DNA from: Massilia antarctica
GTDB lineage: Bacteria > Pseudomonadota > Gammaproteobacteria > Burkholderiales > Burkholderiaceae_D
NCBI RefSeq assembly: GCF_015689335.1
Contig: NZ_CP065053.1
Coordinates: 124,001-188,000, forward strand
DNA length: 64,000 nt
Direction of reading: 5' to 3'
The notes under the pieces are model-generated. The model did no database searches, was not told the origin of the DNA, and saw only the letters and a list, made by a program, of their open reading frames with translations. This document shows, one piece after another, positions 34,075 to 44,009 of the stretch. The position numbers and the translations under genes are program-made. Position 1 is the stretch's first letter. Every line of letters begins with the position of its first letter.

Positions 34075-35059
34075 TAATGGAATCCAGAAGGCAGCCATCC
34101 TGATGCTGGCCATCGGCGAGTCCGAGGCGGCCGAGGTGATGCGTTTCCTCGGCCCGCGCGAAGTGCTCAAGCTCGGCGCGGCCATGGCCACGATGAAAAA
34201 TGTCCAGCACGAGCAGGTGGTCACGGTGCTCGAATCCTTCCGCGAGCAGACCGAACTGACCTCCACCGTCGGCCTCGATTCGGATGAATACATCCGCCAG
34301 GTGCTGACCAAGGCGCTGGGCGACGACAAGGCTTCGGTGCTGCTGTCGCGCATCCTGGGCGGCAAGGATGCGTCCGGCATCGAAAGCCTGAAGTGGATGG
34401 ACGCTTCGTCGGTGTCGGAACTGATCCGCAACGAGCACCCGCAAATCATCGCCACCATCCTGGTCCACCTGGAGCGCGACCAGGCTTGCGAAATCCTCGG
34501 CAACTTCACCGACCGCCTGCGCAACGACGTGGTGCTGCGCATCGCCACTCTCGACGGCGTACAACCGGCCGCCCTGCGCGAACTGAACGATGTGCTCACC
34601 AAGCTCTTGTCGGGTAATGAAAACATCAAAAAATCCTCGCTCGGCGGGGTACGCGCGGCGGCCGAAATCCTCAACTTCATGAGCGGCGAGCAAGAGGGTT
34701 CGGTGATGGACAATATCAAGAACTACGACAACGACATGGCCCAGAAAATCATGGATGAAATGTTCGTGTTCGATAACGTCATCGACATCGACGACCGCGG
34801 CATCCAGCTGTTGCTGCGCGAAGTGCAGTCCGAAATGCTGATCATGGCGCTCAAGGGCGCCTCGCAGGAATTGCGCGAGAAAATCTTCCGCAATATGTCG
34901 GCGCGCGCCGGCGAAATGATGCGCGAAGACCTAGAATCGAAAGGACCGGTGCGCCTGTCCGAAGTCGAAACCCAGCAAAAACAAATCCTGCAGATCGTGC
35001 GCCGCCTGTCCGACGAAGGCCAGATCGTGCTCGGCAAAGGTGAGGATTCCTTCGTCTGA
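34067..35059 (+). CDS. fliG: Flagellar motor switch protein FliG
   Basis: A 330-residue switch and torque-generating protein, with the N-terminal FliF-binding domain (IQKAAILMLAIGESEAAEVM), middle domain (NEHPQIIATILVHLERDQA) and C-terminal domain with the charged torque helix (EMLIMALKGASQELREKIFR). Normal length. Start overlaps fliF; stop overlaps the fliH start (TGATG). Confidence 0.97.
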   Translation: MNDNGIQKAAILMLAIGESEAAEVMRFLGPREVLKLGAAMATMKNVQHEQVVTVLESFREQTELTSTVGLDSDEYIRQVLTKALGDDKASVLLSRILGGKDASGIESLKWMDASSVSELIRNEHPQIIATILVHLERDQACEILGNFTDRLRNDVVLRIATLDGVQPAALRELNDVLTKLLSGNENIKKSSLGGVRAAAEILNFMSGEQEGSVMDNIKNYDNDMAQKIMDEMFVFDNVIDIDDRGIQLLLREVQSEMLIMALKGASQELREKIFRNMSARAGEMMREDLESKGPVRLSEVETQQKQILQIVRRLSDEGQIVLGKGEDSFV

Positions 35060-35745
35060 TGGCTACTCTTCCGAAAGAACTGCAAACCGCCTACCAGCGC
35101 TGGGAAATGAATTCCTTCGACCGCGTTCCGGAGCCGGAACCGGTCCATCTCGACATCGCGCCGCAGCAGGAAGCGCTGCCGGACGAACCGCCCGCGCCCC
35201 ACTGGCCGAGCGAGGACGAACTGGCCGCCATCCGCGAACAGGCGCGCCTGGAAGGCTTTGATGCGGGCCACGCGGCCGGCTACGCCGACGCGCACGCGCT
35301 CGGGCGCGAGGAAAGCGCGGCCGAAATCGCCAACCTGCAATCGATCGCCGCCACCTTCGCGCAGGCGCTCACCCAGGCCGACGAACACATCGCCAACGAT
35401 ATGCTGGAACTGACCCTGCACCTGGCCAGGAACATGCTGCGCACCGCGCTCGCGGTCAAGCCCGAGCTGATCATCCCGGTCATCCGCGACGCCATCTCTT
35501 ACCTGCCGGTGCTGCAGCAGCCAGCCGTGCTGATGCTGCACCCGGACGATGCGCGCCTGGTGCGCGACACGATCAGCGACGAACTCGACAAGGGCGGCTG
35601 GAGGGTGGCCGACGACGCCAACATCCAGCGCGGCGGCTGCAAGATCGATACCGCCAGCAACCAGATCGATGCCCAGGTCGAGGTGCGCTGGCAGCGCCTG
35701 GCCAACGCGCTCGGCAAGAACGACGTCGAGTGGCTGGAACGATGA
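35059..35745 (+). CDS. fliH: Flagellar assembly protein FliH
   Basis: A 228-residue negative regulator and stator partner of the export ATPase FliI. The Pro/Glu-rich N-terminus is followed by the A/G-rich helical stretch ([20 protein letters not shown]) and a C-terminal domain like the V-ATPase E subunit. It overlaps fliG by one base and fliI by four, so all three are coupled. Confidence 0.94.
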   Translation: MATLPKELQTAYQRWEMNSFDRVPEPEPVHLDIAPQQEALPDEPPAPHWPSEDELAAIREQARLEGFDAGHAAGYADAHALGREESAAEIANLQSIAATFAQALTQADEHIANDMLELTLHLARNMLRTALAVKPELIIPVIRDAISYLPVLQQPAVLMLHPDDARLVRDTISDELDKGGWRVADDANIQRGGCKIDTASNQIDAQVEVRWQRLANALGKNDVEWLER

Positions 35746-37151
35746 GCCGCCCCAAGCCCGAGCTGGACCGCCACACCAGCCGCTGGTCGTCCTACCTGCG
35801 CGACTGCGGCACCCTGGTCGGCTTCGTCGAGCCGCAGCTGGTGTCGGGCCGCATCACGCGCGTGGCCGGCCTGGTCATGGAATGCGTGGGCCTCAAGCTG
35901 GCCGTCGGCAGCGCCTGCACCATCCCGATGCCGAGCGGCGCCCGGGTTGAAGCGGAAGTGGTCGGCTTTGACGGCGACCGCCTGTTCCTGATGCCGCAAA
36001 GCGATGTCGAAGGCATCGTGCCGGGCACCAAGGTGCTGCCGGTCGAGGCGACCTTGCCGCGTCCGGGCTCGGTAGCCCATCCACGGCGCCGTCCGAGCGA
36101 CCGCGCGCGCCACTTGCCGGTCGGCATGGGCCTGCTGGGCCGGGTGGTGGACGGGGCCGGACGCCCGCTCGACGGCCTCGGTCCCCTGCTCACCGACGAC
36201 AGCGGCCCGATCAACGTGCGCCCCGCCAATCCGCTCGACCGCGCTCCCATCGTGGAAACGCTCGACGTCGGCATCCGCGCCATCAACGCCATGCTGACGG
36301 TGGGCCGCGGCCAGCGCCTGGGCTTGTTCGCCGGTTCCGGGGTCGGTAAATCGGTGCTGCTGGGAATGATGGCGCGCTTTACCAAGGCCGACGTGGTGGT
36401 GGTCGGCCTGATCGGCGAACGCGGCCGCGAGGTCAAGGAATTCATCGAACACATCCTCGGGCCCGAAGGCCTGGCGCGCGCGGCCGTGGTGGCGGCGCCG
36501 GCCGACACCCCGCCGCTGATGCGCCTGCAAGGCGCGGCGTACACCACGGCGATCGCCGAACATTTCCGCGACCAGGGCAAGAACGTGCTCATGATCATGG
36601 ATTCGCTGACCCGCTACGCCATGGCGCAGCGCGAAATCGCCCTGGCCATCGGCGAGCCGCCCGCCACCAAGGGCTATCCGCCGTCGGTGTTCGCCAAGCT
36701 GCCGGTGCTGGTGGAACGGGCCGGCAACGGCCTCGTCGGCGGCGGCTCGATCACGGCGTTTTACACCGTGCTCACCGAGGGCGACGACCAGCAAGACCCG
36801 ATCGCCGACTCGGCACGCGCGATCCTGGACGGCCACTTCGTGCTCAACCGGCGCCTGGCCGAGGCCGGCCACTATCCGGCCATCGATATCGAACAGTCGA
36901 TCAGCCGCGCCATGCACACGATCACCAGCACCGCCCACCAGCACGCGGCGCGCCGCCTCAAGCAACTGTATTCGCGCTTCGAGCGCTCGCGCGACCTGAT
37001 CACGGTCGGCGCCTACGCCCACGGCAGCGACCCGGTGCTCGACCAGGCCATCGCCCTGAACGACAAGATCGAAGCGTTCCTGTGCCAGGAAATCACGGAA
37101 AACGTCGGCATGCCGCAGAGCTTGGCCGAATTAACCGCTCTATTCTCGTGA
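35742..37151 (+). CDS. fliI: Flagellum-specific ATP synthase FliI
   Basis: A 469-residue F1-beta-like ATPase of the flagellar export apparatus. Walker A is GSGVGKS at residues 198-204, Walker B is in [13 protein letters not shown], and the family motif [17 protein letters not shown] is intact. The start at 35742 (ATGA overlap with fliH) is preferred over an in-frame ATG four codons upstream inside fliH. Confidence 0.97.
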   Translation: MSRPKPELDRHTSRWSSYLRDCGTLVGFVEPQLVSGRITRVAGLVMECVGLKLAVGSACTIPMPSGARVEAEVVGFDGDRLFLMPQSDVEGIVPGTKVLPVEATLPRPGSVAHPRRRPSDRARHLPVGMGLLGRVVDGAGRPLDGLGPLLTDDSGPINVRPANPLDRAPIVETLDVGIRAINAMLTVGRGQRLGLFAGSGVGKSVLLGMMARFTKADVVVVGLIGERGREVKEFIEHILGPEGLARAAVVAAPADTPPLMRLQGAAYTTAIAEHFRDQGKNVLMIMDSLTRYAMAQREIALAIGEPPATKGYPPSVFAKLPVLVERAGNGLVGGGSITAFYTVLTEGDDQQDPIADSARAILDGHFVLNRRLAEAGHYPAIDIEQSISRAMHTITSTAHQHAARRLKQLYSRFERSRDLITVGAYAHGSDPVLDQAIALNDKIEAFLCQEITENVGMPQSLAELTALFS

Positions 37152-37186
37152 TGGGATCGGAGTCAAGCTGCCTATAATGATGCATT

Positions 37187-37627
37187 ATGGCAAAACAAAC
37201 CGTCCTCGATACCCTGCTCGAACTGGCCCAGCGCGACACCGATGATGCCGCCAAGCGGCTGGGGGTGGCGATCAAGGCGGCCGAAGAGACCGAACAAAAG
37301 TTGCAGATGCTGCTGGGCTATCTGGAGGATTACGCGCAAAAGCTGGATTCGGCCCAGCGCGCCGGCATGACGCCGATGGCGTACGCCAATTTCATTGCCT
37401 TCATGGGCAAGCTGGAGCACGCCATCCTGGGCCAGCGCGAGATCGTCAAGCATGCGCACCAGCGCAGCGCGGTGGAAAAGGGCTTATGGCAGGCGAGCGA
37501 GCGCAAACGGGTGTCCTACCGCACCCTGAACGAGCGCGCGGCGACCGAAGCACTGCGCCTGGAAAACAAGCGCGACCAGAAACAGATGGATGAACACGCC
37601 GCCCGCCAGGCTTATTACAAACGTTGA
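37187..37627 (+). CDS. fliJ: Flagellar export protein FliJ
   Basis: A 146-residue, almost entirely helical, coiled-coil protein that fits in the FliI hexamer like the F1 gamma subunit and helps couple ATPase and export gate. It begins MAKQTVLDTLLELAQRDTDD. The 35-base gap after fliI contains TATAAT (37173-37178), but no matching -35 is seen. The stop overlaps the next start (TGATG). Confidence 0.92.
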   Translation: MAKQTVLDTLLELAQRDTDDAAKRLGVAIKAAEETEQKLQMLLGYLEDYAQKLDSAQRAGMTPMAYANFIAFMGKLEHAILGQREIVKHAHQRSAVEKGLWQASERKRVSYRTLNERAATEALRLENKRDQKQMDEHAARQAYYKR

Positions 37628-39102
37628 TGCACCCTGTCATAACCAACCGATCGCCCGCCATGTCCACGCCTCCCCTTTTGCCGCAACTCGCTTCCCTGAA
37701 TGCCACGCCGGCGCCGGCGCGCAGCAATGCCGCCGCCGCATCCGCGGCCCCGGCGGTGCAATTCGGCCAGACCTTGTCGCGCGAAATCGCGCAGCGCCAG
37801 ACCATGACCCAGCCGCCGCCAGCGGGCGCCGCCGCCAAGGCCCCCGCGCCGCGCCCGGCCGAAAAAGCCCCGGCCCCGCGTCCGCAACAAGGCGCCAAAG
37901 CGGAGCAGGCCAGCCCGCCCGCCCAGGACACGGCGCCGGCCCAGCCCACCGCCCCGGCCGTCGGCAATGCCAGCAATACCCAGTCCGGCGAGAGCGGCAA
38001 CAGCCCGGCGACCGACGATAGCGCGGCCGCCGCCGCGGCTGCCGCCGACAGCGCCGCCGCAGCCGCGGCGCGCGCCGAACTGCCGCTGGCCGACATGCTG
38101 GCCCTGGTCGCCAGCCTGACCCAGCCGGCGCAAGCGGCGGGCGCGCCGGTCGCCACCGATCCGGCCTGGAGCACCCTGGCCGCAACCCGTGGCGCCACCA
38201 CGGCCGGCGCCGCCGAACCGGGCCTGGCGGCTGATGCCGCGCTGGCCGCCTTCAGCGCGCCGGCCATGGCGGCGGCCGGGCGCTTCCCGACCATCGATGG
38301 CGCCCCTACCCCGCCCGCTGTCGGCGCGCTGAGTCTGCCAAGCGAAGCGGCACTGACGATGGCGGCCGATGCCCCCGCGCCGGTCGAGCTGCGCGCCATG
38401 CTGGAAGGCGCCATGCCGCGCGCGGCCGGCGCCAGCGCCGCCGCCGATACCACACAAACACAAGGCGCCGCGCCGGCGCTGCAAACGGCGCTCCTGCAGA
38501 CCGAGGCGGCGCGCATCGCTCCCGCCGCCCGCGAGCTGCCCGAGGCCGTCGCCATCGACACCGCGGCGATCGCGCCGACGCCGGTGGGCGCGCCGCTGCA
38601 GCAAGCCGCCGCCGGCCTGGCGCAGGCGGCCAATGCCGGCACCGACAAGCTGTCGGCGCGGGTCGGTACCCCGGCCTGGGACAACCAGGTCGGCCAGAAA
38701 ATCGTCTGGATGGTGGCCGGCAAGGAGCAAAGCGCCACCCTGACCCTGAACCCGCCCGACCTGGGTCCGGTCCAGGTGGTGCTCAACATCAGCGGCGACA
38801 ACGCCAGCGTGACCTTCTCGTCGGGTGAGCTGGAAGTGCGCCAGGCGCTGGAAAATGCCATGCCAAAACTGCGCGAAATGATGGATGACAGCGGCATTTC
38901 GCTGGGCAACGCCAGCGTCAACGCCGGCATGCCGGAACAGCGCCAGGACCAGGATCAGGGCGGGCGTGCCATGGCCGGCGGCGGCGGCACGGGCGGCGTT
39001 GCCGGCCTGGCCAATGGCAGCGCGTCCGACGCCAACGAACGCCTGGCGGCCAAGGCCCCGGTCCAGGGTGGACGGCTGGGGATGGTCGACACCTTCGCCT
39101 GA
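37627..39102 (+). CDS. fliK: Flagellar hook-length control protein FliK
   Basis: A 491-residue molecular ruler, secreted to measure the hook and switch export through FlhB. A long Ala/Pro-rich low-complexity region spans residues 20-340. The Flg_hook C-terminal domain follows: SATLTLNPPDLGPVQVVLNI, then ASVTFSSGELEVRQALENAM, LREMMDDSGISLGNASV. ATG 37627 overlaps the fliJ stop (TGATG); ATG 37660 is an alternative. The order after fliJ makes this the main fliK. Confidence 0.93.
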   Translation: MHPVITNRSPAMSTPPLLPQLASLNATPAPARSNAAAASAAPAVQFGQTLSREIAQRQTMTQPPPAGAAAKAPAPRPAEKAPAPRPQQGAKAEQASPPAQDTAPAQPTAPAVGNASNTQSGESGNSPATDDSAAAAAAAADSAAAAAARAELPLADMLALVASLTQPAQAAGAPVATDPAWSTLAATRGATTAGAAEPGLAADAALAAFSAPAMAAAGRFPTIDGAPTPPAVGALSLPSEAALTMAADAPAPVELRAMLEGAMPRAAGASAAADTTQTQGAAPALQTALLQTEAARIAPAARELPEAVAIDTAAIAPTPVGAPLQQAAAGLAQAANAGTDKLSARVGTPAWDNQVGQKIVWMVAGKEQSATLTLNPPDLGPVQVVLNISGDNASVTFSSGELEVRQALENAMPKLREMMDDSGISLGNASVNAGMPEQRQDQDQGGRAMAGGGGTGGVAGLANGSASDANERLAAKAPVQGGRLGMVDTFA

Positions 39103-39306
39103 TGGCGCGCCAGGAACTTGTCGAATTGCCTGGCCTGCCCTGCGCCGCGCATGCACGGCGCATCGGCTGTCGATCAGCCGCCACGGGTCGGGCCGGGTTC
39201 GGGCCTGTTTTCCACGCATCCGCACGCTCATTTCTTCGCGATAATGACATAATGCAGGCATGATCCACCGACGCCGTCTTGAGGTACCTTGAAAGCGAAA
39301 GCAAAC

Positions 39307-39825
39307 ATGAAAGCTGCAGCCCCCCCTGATGCGACCGTCAAGCCGCCGTCGAAGAAAAAGGCCATGATCGGTGCGGCCGTGGCCGTGCTTGCGCTGGGCG
39401 GCGGCGGCGCGGGCTGGTTCTTCATGCACAGCAAGGGCGGCGACGATACCGAGGAATCGGCCAAGCCGTCCAAGAAAAAGAAAAAGGCCAAGGCGCACGC
39501 GGCACCCGTGTTCGCCCCGCTGGAAGTATTTACCGTCAATCTGCAACCGGACGGCGGAGAAGAGAGCATGCTGCAGACCACCATCACGCTCGAAGTCATG
39601 GGCCCGGAGCAGGCCGACCTGATCAAGGCCCACATGCCCAAGGTACGCAGCCGCGTGCTGCTGCTGCTGTCGGCCAAGAAAGCGTCGGACGTGAAGACGG
39701 TGGAAGGCAAGAACAAGCTGGCCGAGGAAATTCTCGAGGCGCTCAAGAAGCCGTTCGGCGAGAACGACGAGCCGCAGGAAGTCAACGAAGTCATGTTCAC
39801 CCAGTTCATCATCCAGCCCCAATAA
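39307..39825 (+). CDS. fliL: Flagellar basal body-associated protein FliL
   Basis: A 172-residue single-pass membrane protein near the stators. It has an N-terminal basic region, a membrane helix (AMIGAAVAVLALGGGGAGWF), a lysine-rich linker and a periplasmic domain (FAPLEVFTVNLQPDGGEESM). Start choice: ATG 39307, although a TTG at 39289 lies 4 bases after GAGG (39281-39284) and would add six residues. The 39103-39306 gap holds no gene. Confidence 0.93.
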   Translation: MKAAAPPDATVKPPSKKKAMIGAAVAVLALGGGGAGWFFMHSKGGDDTEESAKPSKKKKKAKAHAAPVFAPLEVFTVNLQPDGGEESMLQTTITLEVMGPEQADLIKAHMPKVRSRVLLLLSAKKASDVKTVEGKNKLAEEILEALKKPFGENDEPQEVNEVMFTQFIIQPQ

Positions 39826-39831
39826 CGCGCC

Positions 39832-40809
39832 ATGGCCGATAATTTTCTCTCGCAGGAAGAAGTCGATGCCCTGCTCAAGGGCGTCAACGGCGACCAGGAT
39901 GAAGCGTCCGCGCCCGAAGACAACACGGGCGTGCGCACCTACAACCTGGCGACCCAGGAACGGATCGTGCGCGGCCGCATGCCGACGCTCGAAATCATCA
40001 ATGAGCGTTTCGCGCGCCTGTTGCGGGTCGGCCTGTTCAACTACATCCGGCGCAGCGCCGAGGTGTCGGTCGGCTCGGTGCGGGTCTCCAAATACAGCGA
40101 ATTCATCCGCAATCTGGTGGTGCCGACCAACCTCAACCTCGTGCACATGAAGCCGCTGCGCGGCACGGCCCTGATCGTGTTCGATCCTGGCCTGGTGTTT
40201 TTGCTGGTGGACAATCTGTTCGGCGGCGACGGGCGCTTCCATACCCGGGTCGAGGGGCGCGATTTTACCCAGACCGAGCAGCGCATCATCTTGCGCATCC
40301 TCGATATCGTGTTCGATTCGTATGCGAAATCGTGGGAACCGGTGTATCCGGTCGAGTTCGAGTACATCCGTTCCGAGATGAATACCCAGTTCGCCAACAT
40401 CGCCACCCCGAACGAAGTGGTGGTGTCGTCCACCTTCACCATCGAGCTCGGCTCGGTGAGCGGCCAGATCCACATCTGCATGCCGTATTCGATGATCGAG
40501 CCGATCCGCGACACCCTCACCTCCAGCCTGCAGGGCGAGGCGCTGGAAGTGGACAAGCGCTGGATCCGCCTGATGACCCAGCAGATCCAGATCGCCGAAG
40601 TCGAACTGGTCGCCGTGCTGGGCACCGCGCGCGCGTCCTTCGACGAGATTCTCAATTTCAAGGTGGGCGATATCGTCGCCCTCAACGTGCCCGAACAGAT
40701 CCAGGCCACCGTCGACGGCGTGCCGGTGATGGATTGTACTTACGGCGTGCTCAACGGGCAATACGCACTCAAGGTCGAGAAACTGCTCGCCAATGCGGAC
40801 ACCAAATAA
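39832..40809 (+). CDS. fliM: Flagellar motor switch protein FliM
   Basis: A 325-residue C-ring protein. It has the N-terminal CheY-P-binding peptide LSQEEVDALLKGV, the middle CheC-like domain and a C-terminal SpoA domain (LGTARASFDEILNFKVGDIV). It starts 6 bases after fliL. Confidence 0.97.
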   Translation: MADNFLSQEEVDALLKGVNGDQDEASAPEDNTGVRTYNLATQERIVRGRMPTLEIINERFARLLRVGLFNYIRRSAEVSVGSVRVSKYSEFIRNLVVPTNLNLVHMKPLRGTALIVFDPGLVFLLVDNLFGGDGRFHTRVEGRDFTQTEQRIILRILDIVFDSYAKSWEPVYPVEFEYIRSEMNTQFANIATPNEVVVSSTFTIELGSVSGQIHICMPYSMIEPIRDTLTSSLQGEALEVDKRWIRLMTQQIQIAEVELVAVLGTARASFDEILNFKVGDIVALNVPEQIQATVDGVPVMDCTYGVLNGQYALKVEKLLANADTK

Positions 40810-40823
40810 TTTAGGAGAGCCAT

Positions 40824-41240
40824 ATGGCCGACAATCTGGAAGATGATGCAATGGATGACGACTGGGGCGCGGCCATCGCCGAGCAGGCCAAGGCGGAAGC
40901 CGACGCGCTGCAAAGCCAGGCCGCCAGCGCGGCCGTGTTCAAGGATTTTTCGAACAAGGGCACCAAGCCGGACACGCCGAACGATATCGACTTCATCCTC
41001 GATATTCCGGTCCAGCTCACGGTCGAGCTGGGACGGACCAAGATCGCCATCAAGAACCTGCTGCAACTGGCCCAGGGTTCGGTGGTCGAGCTCGACGGAC
41101 TGGCGGGCGAGCCGATGGACGTGCTGGTCAACGGCTGCCTGATCGCCCAGGGCGAGGTGGTGGTGGTGAATGATAAATTCGGTATTCGCCTGACGGACAT
41201 CATCACGCCGTCCGAACGGATTCGAAAACTGAATAAATGA
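40824..41240 (+). CDS. fliN: Flagellar motor switch protein FliN
   Basis: A 138-residue C-ring protein. The C-terminal SpoA domain (DIPVQLTVELGRTKIAIKNL, then LAQGSVVELDGLAGEPMDVL) follows an acidic, Ala-rich N-terminus. A good GGAGAG site precedes ATG 40824. It overlaps fliO by 4 bases. Confidence 0.97.
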   Translation: MADNLEDDAMDDDWGAAIAEQAKAEADALQSQAASAAVFKDFSNKGTKPDTPNDIDFILDIPVQLTVELGRTKIAIKNLLQLAQGSVVELDGLAGEPMDVLVNGCLIAQGEVVVVNDKFGIRLTDIITPSERIRKLNK

Positions 41241-41893
41241 CGGCCCGCCTGCTTGCCGCCGTGGCGCTGGCGTGCAGTCTGGCGCCGGCCCTGGCCGCCG
41301 ATCCGGCGGCCGCTTCGGTTCCTGCCGCTCCGGTTCATGCCGCTCCGGTTCATGCCGCTCCGGTTCCTGCCGCTTCGGTTCCTGCCGCTTCGGTTCCTGC
41401 CGCTTCGGTTCCTGCCGCGCCGGTTGCGCTTGCCTCCGCGCCTGCCGCCGCCGCAGCTCAGGCCGGCAGTGTGCAAGCCGCTCCCGCCGCCACCCTGCCC
41501 GCCCCTGCCGCCGCGCAGGCGGCGCCCGGTCCCATGACGGGGCCCTCGGCCGGCAACCTGCTGCAAACGATTTTCGCCCTGACCCTGGTGCTGGCCCTGC
41601 TCGGCGGCATGGTCTGGTTCATGAAACGCTACGGTCCCCAGAGCGCCGCCGGCGCGGCCCAGATACGTACCGTCGGCGCGCTCAGCCTGGGCGGACGCGA
41701 ACGCATCATCGTGGTCGAGGTGGGCGACCAGTGGATCGTGGTGGGCGCCTCGCCCGGCCGGGTCAACGCGCTGGCCACCATGCCCAGGCGCGATGCGCCG
41801 CCCGGCGGCCCCGCGCTGCTGGCCCACGGCCCGGCATCGGGCAGCTTTGCCGAATGGCTGAAACAGACCATCGACAAACGCAATGGACCTTAA
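41237..41893 (+). CDS. fliO: Flagellar export protein FliO with an internal pentapeptide repeat
   Basis: A 218-residue protein that helps assemble the FliP ring. Signal-like start ([20 protein letters not shown]), a Pro/Ala region with seven tandem pentapeptides, one membrane helix ([20 protein letters not shown]) and the conserved cytoplasmic domain ([20 protein letters not shown]). It is longer than the enterobacterial form (about 120 residues) because of the repeat region. The stop overlaps fliP by 11 bases. Confidence 0.92.
   Translation: MTARLLAAVALACSLAPALAADPAAASVPAAPVHAAPVHAAPVPAASVPAASVPAASVPAAPVALASAPAAAAAQAGSVQAAPAATLPAPAAAQAAPGPMTGPSAGNLLQTIFALTLVLALLGGMVWFMKRYGPQSAAGAAQIRTVGALSLGGRERIIVVEVGDQWIVVGASPGRVNALATMPRRDAPPGGPALLAHGPASGSFAEWLKQTIDKRNGP
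41316..41420 (+). repeat. Seven tandem 15-base repeats inside fliO
   Basis: The unit CGGTTCCTGCCGCTT varies at a few bases (CCT/CAT and the final CTC, CTT or CGC). It encodes VPAAS, VHAAP or VPAAP pentapeptides between the signal-like start and the membrane helix of FliO. The 15-base length keeps frame if copy number changes. Confidence 0.92.
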
Positions 41894-42665
41894 GCCGCCT
41901 TCCCTGCCACCCGTGAACCGCACGCGCCGCCGGCTGCCGCTGCTGGCGCTGGTAGCGGCCATCGGCCTGCCGGCGCTGGCGCTGGCCGCGCCGGGCATCC
42001 CGACCTTCACCACCGCACCTGCCCCGGGCGGCGGCACGGCGTACTCGCTGCCGGTCCAGACCCTGCTCCTGATGACGGCGCTGTCGTTCCTGCCGGCGGT
42101 GCTGCTGATGATGACCAGTTTTACCCGCATCATCATCGTGCTGTCCTTGCTGCGCCAGGCGATCGGCACCCAGTCGGCCCCGCCCAACCAAGTCATGGTC
42201 GGGCTGGCGCTGTTCCTGACCCTGTTCGTGATGGGCCCCGTATTCGACAAGATTTATGTGGACTCCTACCAGCCGCTGCAGGAAAACAAGATCCAGATGG
42301 GCGAAGCCATGGACAAGGCGGTGGCGCCCCTGAAAACCTTCATGATCCGCCAGACGCGCCAGGCCGACCTGGCCATGTTCGTGCGCATTTCGCGCTCGGC
42401 CGCTCTGCAGGGGCCGGAAGACATTCCGCTGCGCATCCTGATTCCCGCTTTTGTGACCAGCGAATTGAAAACCGCGTTCCAGATCGGCTTCGCCATCTTC
42501 ATTCCGTTTCTCATCATCGATATGGTAGTGGCGTCGGTGCTGATGTCGATGGGGATGATGATGATGTCGCCGGCCGTCATTTCGCTGCCGTTCAAGCTGA
42601 TGCTGTTCGTGCTGGTCGATGGCTGGCAGTTGCTGCTCGGCTCGCTCGCGCAAAGCTTTTATTAG
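41883..42665 (+). CDS. fliP: Flagellar type III export gate protein FliP
   Basis: A 260-residue inner-membrane protein with a cleavable-looking N-terminus ([20 protein letters not shown]), four hydrophobic segments and the FliP signatures [20 protein letters not shown] and [20 protein letters not shown]. It forms the export gate with FliQ and FliR. Confidence 0.97.
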   Translation: MDLKPPSLPPVNRTRRRLPLLALVAAIGLPALALAAPGIPTFTTAPAPGGGTAYSLPVQTLLLMTALSFLPAVLLMMTSFTRIIIVLSLLRQAIGTQSAPPNQVMVGLALFLTLFVMGPVFDKIYVDSYQPLQENKIQMGEAMDKAVAPLKTFMIRQTRQADLAMFVRISRSAALQGPEDIPLRILIPAFVTSELKTAFQIGFAIFIPFLIIDMVVASVLMSMGMMMMSPAVISLPFKLMLFVLVDGWQLLLGSLAQSFY

Positions 42666-42677
42666 AAAGGGCCCGCC

Positions 42678-42947
42678 ATGACTCCCGAGAGCGTGATGAC
42701 AATGGGCCGCACGGCCATGGAAGTGACCCTGATGGTGGCCGCGCCCATGCTGCTGGTGGCGCTGATCATCGGCCTGATCGTCAGCATCTTCCAGGCCGCC
42801 ACCCAGATCAATGAAGCGACCTTGTCCTTCATCCCCAAGCTGATCGGCATTTTCGTCGCCCTGATCGTGGCCGGGCCGTGGATGCTCGCGGTCATGCTCG
42901 ACTACATGCGCCAGGTGTTTACCGGCATTCCCGGCCTGGTCGCTTAA
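42678..42947 (+). CDS. fliQ: Flagellar type III export gate protein FliQ
   Basis: An 89-residue protein with two hydrophobic helices (APMLLVALIIGLIVSIFQAA, then IGIFVALIVAGPWMLAVML) around the polar loop ATQINEATLSFIPK. Normal length, 12 bases after fliP. Confidence 0.97.
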   Translation: MTPESVMTMGRTAMEVTLMVAAPMLLVALIIGLIVSIFQAATQINEATLSFIPKLIGIFVALIVAGPWMLAVMLDYMRQVFTGIPGLVA

Positions 42948-42978
42948 GCGTTCCGCGCCCGCCCTTCCCAGCCGCCGC

Positions 42979-43851
42979 ATGCTCACCCTGACCAGCGCCG
43001 AGATGAACGCGTGGATCGCCGGCCTGCTGTGGCCGCTGTCCCGCATCCTCGGCCTGATCACGTCCGCTCCCCTGTTCGGCAACGCCAGCGTGCCGGTGCC
43101 GGTGAAAATCGGGCTGGGTGTGCTGCTGGCGAGCATCATCGCGCCCGCGATTCCGGCCATTCCGGCGGCCGATCCGCTATCGATGGCGGGGCTGCTCATT
43201 CTCATGCAGGAATTGCTGATCGGGGTGGCAATGGGCTTTGCCATCCGTCTGGTGTTTGCCGCCATCGAGATGGCCGGCGAAATCAGCAGCCTGACCATGG
43301 GCCTGGGCTTCGCCAGCTTTTTCGATCCGCTCACCAAGGGACGGTCCTCGGCCGTGAGCCAGTTCCTGGCACTGATCGCGACCATGGCGTTCCTGGCCGC
43401 GAATGCGCACCTGGTGCTGCTCGAAGCGCTGGCCGAGAGCTTTATCAGCATGCCGATTTCGGCGACGCCGATGTCCTCGTCCGCGGAATGGGAATTGGCC
43501 AAATGGGGCGGCCTGATTTTCAGCGCCGGGCTGCATTTGTCGCTGCCGGTCGTCGCCGCCCTGCTCATTACCCAGGTGGCGCTGGGAATCCTGACGCGCG
43601 CCGCGCCGCAGCTGAACATTTTCGGGATTGGTTTTCCGATCACCCTGGGGGTGGGCATGCTGGTGATCGTGATGGTGCTGCCTTACCTGGGCAATCCGTT
43701 TCAGGTGCTGTTCAACGAGGGCATCGAGACGGCGCGCCGGGTGCCGCGCATGGCGGCCACCCCGCCGGCGCCGGCCACCCCGGCACGGGCCGACAGGCCT
43801 GCCGCGCTACCAGACGGACCAGCACAAGGGGCGACCGGCCAGCAGCCCTGA
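42979..43851 (+). CDS. fliR: Flagellar type III export gate protein FliR
   Basis: A 290-residue inner-membrane protein with many hydrophobic helices and the family pattern LITSAPLFGNASVPVPVKIG and LNIFGIGFPITLGVGMLVIV. The last 30 residues are a Pro/Ala-rich tail. It ends the fliF-fliR run. The last 70 codons recur at 57117-57321 fused to an Rhs fragment, so this 3' end took part in the growth of the Rhs array next door. Confidence 0.97.
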   Translation: MLTLTSAEMNAWIAGLLWPLSRILGLITSAPLFGNASVPVPVKIGLGVLLASIIAPAIPAIPAADPLSMAGLLILMQELLIGVAMGFAIRLVFAAIEMAGEISSLTMGLGFASFFDPLTKGRSSAVSQFLALIATMAFLAANAHLVLLEALAESFISMPISATPMSSSAEWELAKWGGLIFSAGLHLSLPVVAALLITQVALGILTRAAPQLNIFGIGFPITLGVGMLVIVMVLPYLGNPFQVLFNEGIETARRVPRMAATPPAPATPARADRPAALPDGPAQGATGQQP

Positions 43852-43896
43852 AGCCGACATTGCGGGCCGCCGCGCCCAAGTCCGTTATTCCTATTT

Positions 43897-43911
43897 GCTC
43901 AATTTTTGAGC
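43897..43911 (+). terminator. Small hairpin after fliR
   Basis: GCTCAA, TTT, TTGAGC: a 6-base-arm stem with a three-base loop, conserved at 57368-57382. No T-run follows, so termination is uncertain; it could also be a leader feature of the Rhs gene. A weak promoter-like pair (TTGAGC, 17 bases, TTAAAA) overlaps it and is conserved too. Confidence 0.4.
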
Positions 43912-44009
43912 TTGCCGCGAAATATCGTTTAAAATTCTGAACGCAGGAAAAATTGCATTATAAATATCAAACATTCTGAATTTCCTTACCCAAAAGAAAG
44001 ATCCGCTGC

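Noticed and set aside
37615..40851. A 1078-codon minus-strand frame opposite fliK-fliL-fliM.
   Set aside because: Mirror frame of real flagellar genes, without any domain and with biased composition.
41272..41916. An alternative-frame protein with SCRSG-type repeats over fliO.
   Set aside because: It is the second-frame reading of the 15-base repeat; the FliO frame has the conserved domain.
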